Shown here piece after piece: positions 8,228 to 17,807 of a stretch of DNA of 64,000 nucleotides. Where the stretch lies: the NCBI RefSeq assembly GCF_001542855.1, contig NZ_LNBY01000015.1, forward strand, positions 248,001 through 312,000. Direction: 5' to 3'. The notes below the pieces were generated by a model. That model searched no databases, was not told the origin of the DNA, and saw only the letters and a list, made by a program, of their open reading frames with translations. Position numbers and translations under genes: made by a program. Numbering within the stretch: position 1 is the first letter of the stretch; every line of letters begins with the position of its first letter. This DNA is from Erythrobacter sp. AP23 (GTDB taxonomy: Bacteria; Pseudomonadota; Alphaproteobacteria; Sphingomonadales; Sphingomonadaceae).

Positions 8228-9931
8228 TCAGGCGGGTGCGCAGCCTGCGCCATCCTCGGCGCAATTCTCGTCGCGTACGGCCTTGAACTCGTCGCCCTCG
8301 TTCCAATTGGGCCAGCTGGTCGAATCGGCGAGCATTCGTCCGATGCGGTAGAACAGCGACAGATCGCTCATCACGCCCGACCAGTCCCAGTTCGGATCGT
8401 ATTCGTCCTTGGGACCGTGATAACGGTTCTCGCGATAGTCGGCCGCAACCGCCGCGCCCGCTTCGCGCCCGCCCTCGATCAGATCTTCGCCGCCGTCGAG
8501 ATAGAGCATCGGCACGCCGCGCTTGGCGAAGGCGAAGTGGTCCGAGCGGTAGTAATAGCCTGCTTCGGGATTGGGGTTGGGCGTGGTTACGCGATTGTCG
8601 TTCATCAGCGCCTTGTCGAGGAACAGGTCGAGTTGCGACTTGCCCGGGCCGACCACGGTCAAGTCGCGTGCCGCGCCCGCCATCAGGAAGGCGTCCATGT
8701 TGATCCCGCCGACCGTCTTGTTGAGCGGGAAGACCGGGTTGGCAGCATAGTATTCCGCACCCAGCAGCCCCGATTCCTCGGCCGTCACAGCGAGGAATAC
8801 GAGCGTACGGTCGGCAGGGCCGGCTTCGACATGCGCGGCGCCCAGGGCGACCAGCGCCGCGGTGCCGGTCGCATTGTCGACCGCGCCGTTGCAGATATCG
8901 TCGCCATCTGGTGCCGGCGTGCAGCGACCCAAGTGATCCCAGTGCGCTGTATGCATGACGTATTCGTCGGGCCGTTCGCTGCCGGGCAGCATGGCGATCA
9001 CGTTTTGCGAGGAGAAGGTGCGGATGTCGTTGCGAAAGCTGGTCGATGCGGTGAGGCCGAGCGGCACCGCCTCGAAATCCTGCTCGCGCGCGGCGGCCAT
9101 CAGCTCGTCGAGATCCTGACCCGCGGCGGCGAGGATTTCGCGCGCCTTTTCCTTCTGCACCCAGCCGTTGACCTTGGTCATCGGCGGCGGGTTGTTGCCG
9201 CGCGAGGCATAGGCCTGCGGGCCCGACCAGCTCGATTCGACCACGTTCCAGCCATAGCTCGCCGGTTCGGTGTCGTGGATGATGATCGCGCCGTCCGCCC
9301 CCTGGCGTGCGGCCTCTTCATATTTGTAAGTCCAGCGGCCGTAATAGGTCATCGCCTTGCCGTTGAACGGACCCTCGAGGCTTTCGGTGCCATAGTCGGG
9401 ATCGTTGACGAGGATGACCGCGGTCTTGCCGGTCATGTCCACGCCTTCGTAATCGTTCCAGTCGCGCTCGGGCGCGTTGACGCCGTAGCCGACGAAAACG
9501 AGCTCGCTGTCTTCGAGCGCCGTCCGGACGTCCTCGCGATAAGTCACGCCGACCCAGTCGGTCGCAAAGGCGAGCTGCATGTCGCCGCCATCGCCGCCCG
9601 AGATGGTCAGCGGCGCGAACTCCTTGCCGGTGATCTCGACCAGCGGGACATCCTGCACCCAGCTACCATTGTTGCCCGGTTCGAGACCGGCCTTTTCGAA
9701 TTCCTCGATCAGATAGGCGATGGTCTTCTCGCCGCCCGGTGTGCCGGGAGCGCGGCCTTCGAACTCGTCCGAGGACAGTCTTTCGGTCACGCGCTTCATG
9801 GTCTCTTCGGAAATCGTGCCGTCAGCGACATCGGGCAGGTCGAGCGCGTTCGCGCCGTTGTCGACCTGGCCGAGATCCTGGCATGCGGTGAGCAGCAGTG
9901 CCGAACAGGCGGCAAGTGCGAGGCGTTTCAT
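8228..9931 (-). CDS. M28 family zinc aminopeptidase, predicted lipoprotein
   Basis: Exported zinc-dependent exopeptidase, 567 residues. The N-terminal signal MKRLALAACSALLLTAC ends in a lipobox, so the mature protein is probably lipid-anchored in the envelope. A PA-like insert (around GADGAIIIHDTEPASYGW) interrupts the catalytic domain, as in many M28 enzymes. Metal and catalytic motifs are HTAHWDHLGRC, GAVDNATGTAALV, AEESGLLGAEYYA and RSDHFAFAKRGVP. AGAGGA lies upstream of the ATG at 9931. It is transcribed divergently from glnE and ahead of aguA. The natural peptide substrate is not predictable. Confidence 0.9.
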   Translation of the reverse strand: MKRLALAACSALLLTACQDLGQVDNGANALDLPDVADGTISEETMKRVTERLSSDEFEGRAPGTPGGEKTIAYLIEEFEKAGLEPGNNGSWVQDVPLVEITGKEFAPLTISGGDGGDMQLAFATDWVGVTYREDVRTALEDSELVFVGYGVNAPERDWNDYEGVDMTGKTAVILVNDPDYGTESLEGPFNGKAMTYYGRWTYKYEEAARQGADGAIIIHDTEPASYGWNVVESSWSGPQAYASRGNNPPPMTKVNGWVQKEKAREILAAAGQDLDELMAAAREQDFEAVPLGLTASTSFRNDIRTFSSQNVIAMLPGSERPDEYVMHTAHWDHLGRCTPAPDGDDICNGAVDNATGTAALVALGAAHVEAGPADRTLVFLAVTAEESGLLGAEYYAANPVFPLNKTVGGINMDAFLMAGAARDLTVVGPGKSQLDLFLDKALMNDNRVTTPNPNPEAGYYYRSDHFAFAKRGVPMLYLDGGEDLIEGGREAGAAVAADYRENRYHGPKDEYDPNWDWSGVMSDLSLFYRIGRMLADSTSWPNWNEGDEFKAVRDENCAEDGAGCAPA

Positions 9932-10041
9932 CGGGGGACATCCTCTCTGGTGTGTTCGCGAATATGCGGGCGCTTCTAGTCGGCTGGACGGGGCAAGGGC
10001 AAGCTTGCACGCTCGCCCTCGTGGCGGCAGGGGTGCAGGCG

Positions 10042-12720
10042 ATGGCAGCCGACTGGACTTCAGCGATCGACCGCGCCCGCGCGCATGCCCCGTTCCTTGC
10101 GCGAGCGTTGGAGCGATTGCCCGATTTGGCGGAACGGCTGGCTGCGGGCGAGGGCGAGGCGGCATTGCGTCTTGCCAAGCAGGTCGATGCGGATGACGTC
10201 GCGACCGCCCTTCGCCGCGAGCGGCTGGGGCTCGCGCTGGCGCTGGCGGTGGGCGATCTTGCCGGCGCGTTCGACCTCGACAAGGTCATGCGCGAACTGT
10301 CGACTTTCGCCGACCGCGCGCTGCACGCTGCGATCGCGGCCGCGATCGCCAAGCGCGTGCCCGATGCGGAACCTTGCGGCCTGATCGGCCTCGCGCTGGG
10401 CAAGCACGGCGCGGGCGAACTGAACTACTCCTCCGACATCGACCCGATCCTGCTTTACGATCCCGATGCACTGCCGCGCCGCGACCGCGACGAGCCGGGC
10501 GAGGCGGCGCAGCGCTATGCGCGCGAGACGGTACGGCTGCTTTCGGAGGTGACCAGCGAAGGCTATGTCTTTCGCGTCGACCTGCGGCTGCGCCCCGCCT
10601 CCGAAGTCAGCCCGCTGGCGATCCCGCTCGATGCGGCGATCACGCACTACGAAAGCTCGGCACTGGCGTGGGAACGCGCCGCGTTCATTCGTGCGCGCGC
10701 CTGCGCGGGCGATATCGGCGCGGGCGAGGCTTTTCTCGACCACATCCGCCCTTTCGTATGGCGCCGCAGCCTCGATTTCGGCGCCATCGACGAAGTGCGG
10801 CGCCTGACCCACCGCATTCGCGACGAGCAGCGCGGACCGGGCGTTCCCGAACCGGGCTACAACCTCAAGCTCGGACGCGGCGGAATTCGCGAAATCGAAT
10901 TCTTCGCGCAGACGCATCAGCTGATCCATGGCGGGCGCGATCCCTCCCTGCGGGTCCGCGGCACGCGTGCCGCGCTGGATGCGCTGGCAGCAACGGGACG
11001 GATATCGAACGATGACGCGCGGGCGCTGGGCGAAAGCTATGACGGCCTGCGCACAATCGAACACCGGCTGCAGATGGTGGGCGACAAGCAGACGCATTCG
11101 CTGCCGTCGGGCGAGGCTCTGGACGATGTCGCGCGATTGCACGGCCTTTCCGACGGAGCCGCGCTGGTCGAGCATGTGCAAGAGCTCGCCCTTCCTGTCG
11201 CGGAGCGCTTCGATGCGCTGCTCGACGAAGATCGCATATCGGTCCCCAAGAGCGCGCCGCATGTCATGGGTGATTCCGAAGGGACGCCTGAAATCTCCGC
11301 CGACCTCGCCGAGCGCGTCAACGCCTGGACGGGCGGTCGGTATCAGGCGCTTCGCAGTACCGCGGCGCTGGGTGCATTCGAAGCGATCCGGCCCGACCTG
11401 CTGGCCTCGATTGCCGGTTCGCCCGACCCGGATGCCGCCGTGGTGCGATGGGAAAGCCTCATTTCGCGCCTGCCCAGCGCGATCAACCTGTTTCGCCTGC
11501 TCGAGGCGCGTCCCGGCCTTTTCACGCTGATCGCCGATTGCCTGACGCTTGCACAGCCGCTTGCCGAGGACCTCTCGCGCAAGCCGGACCTGCTCGACGC
11601 GCTGATCGACCGGACCGCGCTCGATCTGCCCGGCAGCGTCGAGACGCTTGCCGCGCAGATGGGGCGACGCGAGCGGGGTGATGATTACGAGACCCGGCTC
11701 GACCGATTGCGCGTCGTGACGAGCGAGACCCGGTTCGCCCTGGGGGTCCAGCTCATCGAGGCCGCCCACGACCCACTGGAGATCGCTGCAGGCCTGTCGC
11801 GCACGGCCGAGGCCGCTTTGCAGGTAGCCGTCGGGGCGGCGGAGGAAGAGTTCGCCGCCAAGCACGGACGTATCGCAGGAAGCGAGCTGGTCGTGTTGGG
11901 CCTCGGACGACTGGGTGGCGGTGTGCTCACGCACGCTTCCGACCTCGACATCATCTACCTCTTCACGGGTAGCCATGAAGGCGAATCCGACGGTGATCGC
12001 CCACTGGGCGCTACGCTCTATTTCAACCGGCTCGCACAGCGCGTCACCGCCGCGCTCAGCGTGCCGACCGCGCAAGGCGCGCTTTACGAAGTCGACACAC
12101 GCTTACGGCCGCAGGGCAATCAGGGACCGCTGGCGGTCAGTGTCGAGAGTTTCGCGCGTTACCAGCGCGAAGATGCGTGGACGTGGGAGCACATGGCGCT
12201 GACCCGCGCGCGTGTGCTGGTAGGGAGCGAGGCGGCGCGCAAGGATGTAGACGAGGTCGTGGCGTCGATCCTCGGCCGAGAGCGCGATTCCGATAGGCTG
12301 CGCGCCGGCCTTCTCAAAATGCGCGGCGAAATGGCAGCGCACAAACCCGCCAAGGGCCCGCTCGACGCCAAGCTGTTGCGCGGCGGGCTGGTCGATATCG
12401 AGTTCCTCGTCCATTTCCTGCAGCTGCTCTATTGCACCGCACTGACTCCCGATCTCGATCGGGCCATCGGCGGGCTGGTCGAAGCGGGGCGCCTGCCGCC
12501 GGCCCTGATCGAGGCGCATGGCTTGATGACCCGTCTGCTCGTGGGTACGCGCCTGCTTGCGCCCGATCTCGATCGGCCCAATGCGGCGGCCGCATCTTTG
12601 CTGGCGCGGCAGAGCGGGTGCACGGACTATGCGTGCCTGATCGAGCGATTGCACGAGGCGCGCAGAGCTGTCGCGGTAGCGTGGCAGGACATATTCGGCG
12701 AAACCCTGGAGGTGGATTGA
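10042..12720 (+). CDS. glnE: Bifunctional glutamine synthetase adenylyltransferase/deadenylylase
   Basis: GlnE covalently controls glutamine synthetase by adding and removing AMP in response to PII and glutamine. This 892-residue protein has the two tandem nucleotidyltransferase domains: LGKHGAGELNYSSDIDPILL in the N-terminal half and LGRLGGGVLTHASDLDIIYL in the C-terminal half, each followed by the RLRP motif (VDLRLRPASEV, VDTRLRPQGNQ). Helical linkers carry NLKLGRGGIREIEFF. The start at 10042 leaves a 110-nt promoter gap to the divergent M28 gene; an ATG at 9964 is also in frame. The stop overlaps the next start (TGATG), so bcp and the DUF455 gene are in the same operon. Confidence 0.95.
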   Translation: MAADWTSAIDRARAHAPFLARALERLPDLAERLAAGEGEAALRLAKQVDADDVATALRRERLGLALALAVGDLAGAFDLDKVMRELSTFADRALHAAIAAAIAKRVPDAEPCGLIGLALGKHGAGELNYSSDIDPILLYDPDALPRRDRDEPGEAAQRYARETVRLLSEVTSEGYVFRVDLRLRPASEVSPLAIPLDAAITHYESSALAWERAAFIRARACAGDIGAGEAFLDHIRPFVWRRSLDFGAIDEVRRLTHRIRDEQRGPGVPEPGYNLKLGRGGIREIEFFAQTHQLIHGGRDPSLRVRGTRAALDALAATGRISNDDARALGESYDGLRTIEHRLQMVGDKQTHSLPSGEALDDVARLHGLSDGAALVEHVQELALPVAERFDALLDEDRISVPKSAPHVMGDSEGTPEISADLAERVNAWTGGRYQALRSTAALGAFEAIRPDLLASIAGSPDPDAAVVRWESLISRLPSAINLFRLLEARPGLFTLIADCLTLAQPLAEDLSRKPDLLDALIDRTALDLPGSVETLAAQMGRRERGDDYETRLDRLRVVTSETRFALGVQLIEAAHDPLEIAAGLSRTAEAALQVAVGAAEEEFAAKHGRIAGSELVVLGLGRLGGGVLTHASDLDIIYLFTGSHEGESDGDRPLGATLYFNRLAQRVTAALSVPTAQGALYEVDTRLRPQGNQGPLAVSVESFARYQREDAWTWEHMALTRARVLVGSEAARKDVDEVVASILGRERDSDRLRAGLLKMRGEMAAHKPAKGPLDAKLLRGGLVDIEFLVHFLQLLYCTALTPDLDRAIGGLVEAGRLPPALIEAHGLMTRLLVGTRLLAPDLDRPNAAAASLLARQSGCTDYACLIERLHEARRAVAVAWQDIFGETLEVD

Positions 12721-13193
12721 TGACTAGGAGCTATGGCGAAGGCGATGCCTTTCCCGACTTTTCTATGGAAACGCCCGATGGCGGCAAGGTGACCAAGGCG
12801 GACCTTGCGGGGAAGAAGGCGGTGATCTTCTTCTATCCCAAGGACAACACGCCTGGCTGCACCACCGAAGCCAAGGACTTCACCGCGCTCAAAGCCGAGT
12901 TCGAAGCGGCGGGCACCTACCTGCTTGGCGTCAGCAAGGATTCGGCCAGGAAGCACCAGAACTTCATCGCCAAGCACGACCTCACGGTCGACCTTGCCAC
13001 CGATTCGGAAGCAGGCGGGCTGTCGGACGAACTGGGCGTGTGGACCGAAAAGAAGATGTACGGCAAGACCTTCATGGGCATGGTCCGCACGAGCTATCTG
13101 CTGGGTGAGGACGGCACGATCCTGCGCGTTTGGCCCAAGGTGAAGGTCAAGGGCCATGCCGAGGAAGTGTTGGAGGCCGCGCGCGCCGCATGA
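12720..13193 (+). CDS. bcp: Thioredoxin-dependent peroxiredoxin, Bcp/PrxQ type
   Basis: A 157-residue peroxiredoxin that reduces hydroperoxides. The peroxidatic cysteine is Cys47 in FFYPKDNTPGCTTEAKDF. The PrxQ resolving cysteine five residues later is replaced by Asp/Lys sequence, and no second cysteine occurs anywhere in the protein, so it must work as a one-Cys enzyme. The ATG overlaps the glnE stop by one base and the stop overlaps the next gene by ATGA, showing tight translational coupling with glnE and the DUF455 gene. Confidence 0.93.
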   Translation: MTRSYGEGDAFPDFSMETPDGGKVTKADLAGKKAVIFFYPKDNTPGCTTEAKDFTALKAEFEAAGTYLLGVSKDSARKHQNFIAKHDLTVDLATDSEAGGLSDELGVWTEKKMYGKTFMGMVRTSYLLGEDGTILRVWPKVKVKGHAEEVLEAARAA

Positions 13194-13990
13194 CCACCCC
13201 ACGTCGCTCGGTTTCGGCTGCGATCCGCGACGCGCTGCTGACCGGGGAGCCGACCGCCAAGGTCTTCGCCGCGCGGCAGGTGGCGCGCGACTGGCGCCTC
13301 GGGCGGCTGGATTTCGTGTTCGACGCGGCCATGCCCGATCGTCCGGCCTTGCCTGAGGGTCTCGAGCTTCTTCCGCCCAGTCAAATGCCGAAGCGCGGCA
13401 AGATGGGTTCCGCGCGCAACCGGATCGCACTGTGGCATGCGCTCGCGCATATCGAATTCGTCGCCATCGACCTTGCACTCGACATGGCCGGGCGCTTCGG
13501 CGAATCGATGGGCAAGACGTTCGTTGCGGACTTTCTGGCGGTGGCTGCCGACGAGGCGATGCATTTCGCACTGATCGCGCGCAAACTCGATTCGCTCGAC
13601 AGTCGCTACGGGGCGTTGCCTGCGCACGACGGGCTGTGGAGCGCCGCGCGGGATACCGCGCATGACGTTGCGGCAAGGCTCGCGATCGTTCCCATGGTCC
13701 TCGAAGCGCGCGGCCTCGATGTCACGCCAGCCACGTTGGAACGTGTGCAGGCGCAAGGTGATGAAAACGGGGCGAAAATTCTAAAACGAATCCTTGACGA
13801 CGAGATTAACCATGTCGCGGCCGGGTCAAAGCATTTTCACACGATCTGTGCCGAGCGTGGCGAGAACCCACGGGAATCGTGGCAAAATCTCGTAAAACTG
13901 CACTTTTGCGGAGGGCTGAAAGGGCCGTTCAACGACTCGGCGCGTTTCGCAGGCGGTCTGCCGCGAGACTTCTACATGCCTATTGCTTGA
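13190..13990 (+). CDS. DUF455 ferritin-like diiron-type protein
   Basis: A 266-residue all-helical protein of the DUF455 family, which has a ferritin-like fold. Candidate metal ligands are in HALAHIEFVAIDLALD, AADEAMHFALIARKL and DDEINHVAAGSKHF, arranged as Glu/His pairs on successive helices. The biochemical reaction is unknown. The ATG is coupled to the bcp stop (ATGA). Being downstream of a peroxiredoxin suggests, but does not prove, a role in redox or metal handling. Confidence 0.85.
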   Translation: MTTPRRSVSAAIRDALLTGEPTAKVFAARQVARDWRLGRLDFVFDAAMPDRPALPEGLELLPPSQMPKRGKMGSARNRIALWHALAHIEFVAIDLALDMAGRFGESMGKTFVADFLAVAADEAMHFALIARKLDSLDSRYGALPAHDGLWSAARDTAHDVAARLAIVPMVLEARGLDVTPATLERVQAQGDENGAKILKRILDDEINHVAAGSKHFHTICAERGENPRESWQNLVKLHFCGGLKGPFNDSARFAGGLPRDFYMPIA

Positions 13991-14128
13991 TTAAGATTTC
14001 CGCCGCTAACCCAAACTCACGAGACGCCGGGGGGTTCCGGCAGTGACAGAAAAAGGCGCGAGCGGCACGGGACGCCGTCTCCGCCACGGATCGAAAGGCG
14101 CGAAACAGCGCCGGATGGACGGGTTAGC

Positions 14129-14806
14129 ATGATCTCCAAGCGCACTACGCTTGCTCTCACAGTTATGGCAGGTTTCAGCATTGCCGCCGCACCGGTGCAG
14201 GCGCAGGAAACCAATGCCGCCGCTGTCGGCGCGATCGACATGAGCAAGGTCGCAACGCCTGGCCAGGGCGGCGACGACGCGCAATTCCAGCAGCTTTTCG
14301 CGCAGTGGGACAAGCTCGACCGCTCGACTCCGGCTGCTGCCCGGGTCTCGGTGCCGTCGCGCATGCCGCTCGACAACACCGTCCTCACCAGCGATTACGG
14401 CATGCGCACGCATCCGGTGCTGGGTGGCCGCCGCGCGCATAACGGCGTCGACCTCGCCGCGCCGACCGGCACGCCGATCTACGCCACCGCCGATGGCTAT
14501 GTCAGCAAGGCGCAGTGGTTCTCGAGCTACGGCAAGTACGTCTCGATCGAACATGGCGCCAATTTGCAGACCCGCTTCGCGCATATGTCGCGCATTGCGG
14601 TCGAAGCCGGCACCCGCGTGAAGAAGGGCGACATCATCGGCTACGTCGGTTCGACCGGCCGTTCGACCGGTCCGCACCTCCACTATGAAGTCCGCATCGA
14701 CGGCAAGCCGGTCAACCCGGTTCCCTACATGGTCGAATCGGAAGCGCAGCGTGCATTCGCGCTAGCGACCGGCGAAGGCGGTCAGGGCGACGGCGACGAA
14801 AACTGA
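14129..14806 (+). CDS. M23 (LytM) family peptidoglycan endopeptidase or scaffold
   Basis: A 225-residue exported protein with an N-terminal signal peptide (MISKRTTLALTVMAGFSIAA, cleavage near VQAQ) and a C-terminal LytM domain. The zinc ligands are complete: the His of MRTHPVLGGRRAHNGVD with its Asp, and the HLHYE motif in TGPHLHYEVRIDGKPVNP. It probably cuts peptidoglycan cross-bridges in the periplasm. The gene stands alone between the glnE operon and a strong terminator at 14837. Confidence 0.92.
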   Translation: MISKRTTLALTVMAGFSIAAAPVQAQETNAAAVGAIDMSKVATPGQGGDDAQFQQLFAQWDKLDRSTPAAARVSVPSRMPLDNTVLTSDYGMRTHPVLGGRRAHNGVDLAAPTGTPIYATADGYVSKAQWFSSYGKYVSIEHGANLQTRFAHMSRIAVEAGTRVKKGDIIGYVGSTGRSTGPHLHYEVRIDGKPVNPVPYMVESEAQRAFALATGEGGQGDGDEN

Positions 14807-14836
14807 GCCGATAGGCCCCTCGGGCTTTGCAAAAAT

Positions 14837-14868
14837 GGCGGCGGGAGCGATCCCGCCGCCTTTTTTCT
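14837..14868 (+). terminator. Rho-independent terminator after the M23 gene
   Basis: A perfect 10-bp stem, GGCGGCGGGA and TCCCGCCGCC, with loop GCGA, is followed by TTTTTTCTTG. It lies 30 nt after the stop codon. Confidence 0.93.
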
Positions 14869-14958
14869 TGCCCGCAGGAGTGGGTTGGGTAGGTTTCTTT
14901 GCGAAACCGGACGAGTTCGCACCCATGACGGACCGCCGGAGAGGAGAGAGACAGACCG

Positions 14959-16506
14959 ATGCACCCCATCACCCATGCGCGGACGCGCCCCGATCACCCT
15001 GCGATCATCATGGCCGGCAGCGGCGAGACCGTGACTTTCGGCCAGATGGACGAATATGCGAACCGCTTCGCGCAGCTCCTGCGTGCGCTCGGGCTGGAGC
15101 GCGGCGACCATTTTGCAGTGCTGATGGAAAACAATGCGCATTATTTGCAGGTGGTCTGGGGATCGCAGCGCGCGGGCACGATGATGGTGCCGATCTCGAC
15201 CCGGCTGACCGCGCCGGAGATTTGCTACATCCTCAAGGATGCGGGCGCCAAGTTTCTGCTCGCGACGACCAAGTTCGCCGAAGTGATCGAAGGCATCCGC
15301 GGCGAATGCGCCGACCTGCCGCTGCTGATCGTGGGCGGCGAGGGCGATGAGGATTACGAGGCGGCGCTCGCCGCCCAGCCTGCCGAGCCGATCGCCGACC
15401 AGGCGCCGGGCCAGTACATGCTCTATTCCTCGGGCACCACCGGCCGACCCAAGGGCGTCAAGCCCGCGCCGCCCGAGGACGACGATATCCTCGCCACCAA
15501 TCCGCTCGTCGCGCTGGCGATCATGGGCGCGGGCATGCCCGCCGATGGCAGCATGGTCTATCTCTCGCCCGCCCCGCTCTATCACGCCGCGCCGCTCGGC
15601 TGGGGCACCACCGCGCAGCGGCTCGGCGGGACCGTGGTGGTGATGGAGAAGTTCGACCCCGAACATGCGCTGCAGACGATCGAGAAATACAAGGTCACCG
15701 ACAGTCAGTGGGTCCCGACGCATTTCGTGCGTATGCTCAAGCTCGATCCGGAGGTCCGCACCCGATACGATCTGTCTAGCCACAAGCGCGCGCTGCACGC
15801 GGCGGCACCGTGCCCCGTCCCGATCAAGCGCGAGATGATCGAGTGGTGGGGCCCGATCATCAACGAGTATTACGCCGGCTCGGAAGGCATCGGCATGACG
15901 CTGATCAAGGCCGAGGACTGGCTGACCCATCCCGGTAGCGTCGGCCGCGCGATCCACGGCACGCTGCATGTCTGCGACGAGAATGGCGAGGAGCTCCCGG
16001 CGGGGCAGGACGGGCTGCTGTTCTTCGAGAACGAGAACATTCCGACCTATCACAACGACCCCGAGAAGACGCGCGAGGCGATGCATCCCAAGGGCTGGAT
16101 GACGCTGGGCGATATCGGCCATGTCGACGAGGACGGCTATCTCTACCTCACCGACCGCAAGAGCCACATGATCATCTCGGGCGGGGTCAACATCTACCCG
16201 CAGGAGATCGAGAACCTGCTCGTCACCCATGACAAGGTGATGGACGCCGCGGTGATCGGCGCGCCCTGCCCCGACTTCGGCGAGAAGGTCGTCGCGGTTG
16301 TCCAGCCGATGGACATGGGCGAGGCGGGCGAAGCGCTCGAAGCCGACCTGCGCGATTTCCTCGCCCCCAGCCTCGCCAAGATCAAGATGCCCAAGCTGTT
16401 CGACTTCCGCGCGCAATTGCCGCGCGAAGCGAATGGCAAGCTTTACAAGCGCGAATTGCGCGACGAGTATCTGCGCAAGGCCGAGGAAGAGACGGAGCAG
16501 GCGTGA
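14959..16506 (+). CDS. Acyl-CoA synthetase (AMP-forming)
   Basis: A 515-residue ANL-superfamily enzyme that activates a carboxylic acid to its CoA thioester through an acyl-adenylate. Motifs: P-loop YSSGTTGRPKGV, EYYAGSEGIG, the hinge region YLTDRKSHMIISGGVNIYPQ and the C-terminal catalytic lysine in PREANGKLYKREL. An acidic insert (PAPPEDDDI) follows the P-loop. A purine-rich GGAGAGGAGAGAGA ribosome site precedes the ATG. It is coupled to the cytochrome P450 gene, so its acid substrate may be made by, or passed to, that enzyme. Chain length or ring structure of the substrate cannot be told. Confidence 0.9.
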   Translation: MHPITHARTRPDHPAIIMAGSGETVTFGQMDEYANRFAQLLRALGLERGDHFAVLMENNAHYLQVVWGSQRAGTMMVPISTRLTAPEICYILKDAGAKFLLATTKFAEVIEGIRGECADLPLLIVGGEGDEDYEAALAAQPAEPIADQAPGQYMLYSSGTTGRPKGVKPAPPEDDDILATNPLVALAIMGAGMPADGSMVYLSPAPLYHAAPLGWGTTAQRLGGTVVVMEKFDPEHALQTIEKYKVTDSQWVPTHFVRMLKLDPEVRTRYDLSSHKRALHAAAPCPVPIKREMIEWWGPIINEYYAGSEGIGMTLIKAEDWLTHPGSVGRAIHGTLHVCDENGEELPAGQDGLLFFENENIPTYHNDPEKTREAMHPKGWMTLGDIGHVDEDGYLYLTDRKSHMIISGGVNIYPQEIENLLVTHDKVMDAAVIGAPCPDFGEKVVAVVQPMDMGEAGEALEADLRDFLAPSLAKIKMPKLFDFRAQLPREANGKLYKRELRDEYLRKAEEETEQA

Positions 16507-17807
16507 TGGCGACGCAGGACAAGCCCCGCCTCGATCCCGACACCGCCCGCGCGGTGATCGATCCGGAAAGCTACGCCGAATGGGACGGCATCCTCGACAT
16601 CTTCGACCGGCTGCGCGAGGAGACCCCCGTCGCCTGGGTCGAGCCCGACGACACGCTCGTCCATCCGCCCTTCTGGCTGGTCACGCGCTATGACGACGTG
16701 ATGCGCATGTCGAAGGACAATGCGACCTTCCTCAACAACCCGCATTCGGTGGTCTTCAGCCTGACCGAGGGGCTCGAATTCGCCAAGCAGTTCAGCGGCG
16801 GCAGCGAGCATATGGTCGCCAGCCTCGTCACCTTCGATGCGCCGATCCACATGAAGTATCGCAAGCTGACGCAGGAGTGGTTCATGCCCAAGAACCTGCG
16901 CGGCATCGAGGACGAGATCAGGGGCATCGCACAGGCGACCGTCCAGCGGATGGTGGATGCCGGGCCGCAGGTGGACTTCTGCAAGCTCGTCTCCGCGCCC
17001 TATCCGCTGCATGTTGTGATGCAGATCCTCGGCGTGCCCGAAGAGGACGAGCCGCGGATGCTGATGCTCACCCAGCAGATGTTCGGCGGCAGCGACGAGG
17101 ATCTCAACCAGTCGGGCATGAAGGACCTGCCGCCCGAGGCGATCACGCAGATCGTGGCCGGGGCGGTCAAGGACTTCGAGGCCTATTTCGCAAAGCTCAC
17201 CGCCGAGAAGCGCGCCAACCCCACCGGAGACGTCGCCAGCACCATCGCCAATGCCGTGGTCGATGGCGAGCCGCTGAACGATCGCGACATGATGGGCTAT
17301 TACATCATCGTCGCCGCGGCCGGGCACGATACCACCAGCGCCAGCACCGCGGGCGCGATGCTTGCTCTGGCGCAGGACCCCGAGCAGTGGGCGCGCGTGA
17401 AGGCCGACCGCTCGCTGCTGCCCGGTATCGTCGAGGAAGCGATCCGCTGGACCACCCCGGTGCAGCATTTCATGCGCACCGCGGCAGAAGATACCGAGGT
17501 CGGCGGTCAGGCCATCGCCAAGGGTGACTGGCTGATGATGAACTATGTCGCGGCCAATCACGACCCGGCCCATTTCGACGATCCGCGCAGCTTCGACGCC
17601 GCGCGCAGCCCCAACCGCCACCTCGCCTTCGGCGCGGGCGCGCACCAGTGCCTCGGCCTGCACCTCGCGCGGCTGGAGATGCGCATCCTGTTCGAAGTGC
17701 TGCTCGACCGGATCGAGAGCGTCGAGCTGGCCGGCGAGCCCGCACGGTCCAAATCGACCTTCGTCGGCGGGCTGAAGACGCTGCCGCTGCGCTTTACCGC
17801 GGCCTGA
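16506..17807 (+). CDS. Cytochrome P450 monooxygenase
   Basis: Soluble bacterial class I P450 of 433 residues. The I-helix oxygen-activation motif is AAAGHDTTSAS, the ExxR motif is in VEEAIRWTTP, and the heme-thiolate cysteine is in FGAGAHQCLGLHLARLE. It needs ferredoxin and reductase partners; none are adjacent. The ATG overlaps the synthetase stop (TGATG); a GTG one codon earlier is an alternative start. Coupling to an acyl-CoA synthetase is typical of fatty-acid, terpenoid or sterol side-chain degradation modules, but the substrate is not identifiable here. Confidence 0.93.
   Translation: MATQDKPRLDPDTARAVIDPESYAEWDGILDIFDRLREETPVAWVEPDDTLVHPPFWLVTRYDDVMRMSKDNATFLNNPHSVVFSLTEGLEFAKQFSGGSEHMVASLVTFDAPIHMKYRKLTQEWFMPKNLRGIEDEIRGIAQATVQRMVDAGPQVDFCKLVSAPYPLHVVMQILGVPEEDEPRMLMLTQQMFGGSDEDLNQSGMKDLPPEAITQIVAGAVKDFEAYFAKLTAEKRANPTGDVASTIANAVVDGEPLNDRDMMGYYIIVAAAGHDTTSASTAGAMLALAQDPEQWARVKADRSLLPGIVEEAIRWTTPVQHFMRTAAEDTEVGGQAIAKGDWLMMNYVAANHDPAHFDDPRSFDAARSPNRHLAFGAGAHQCLGLHLARLEMRILFEVLLDRIESVELAGEPARSKSTFVGGLKTLPLRFTAA

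Noticed and set aside
10060..12075. A 671-codon minus-strand frame opposite glnE
   Set aside because: glnE has both nucleotidyltransferase signatures on the + strand; the opposite frame shows no family features.
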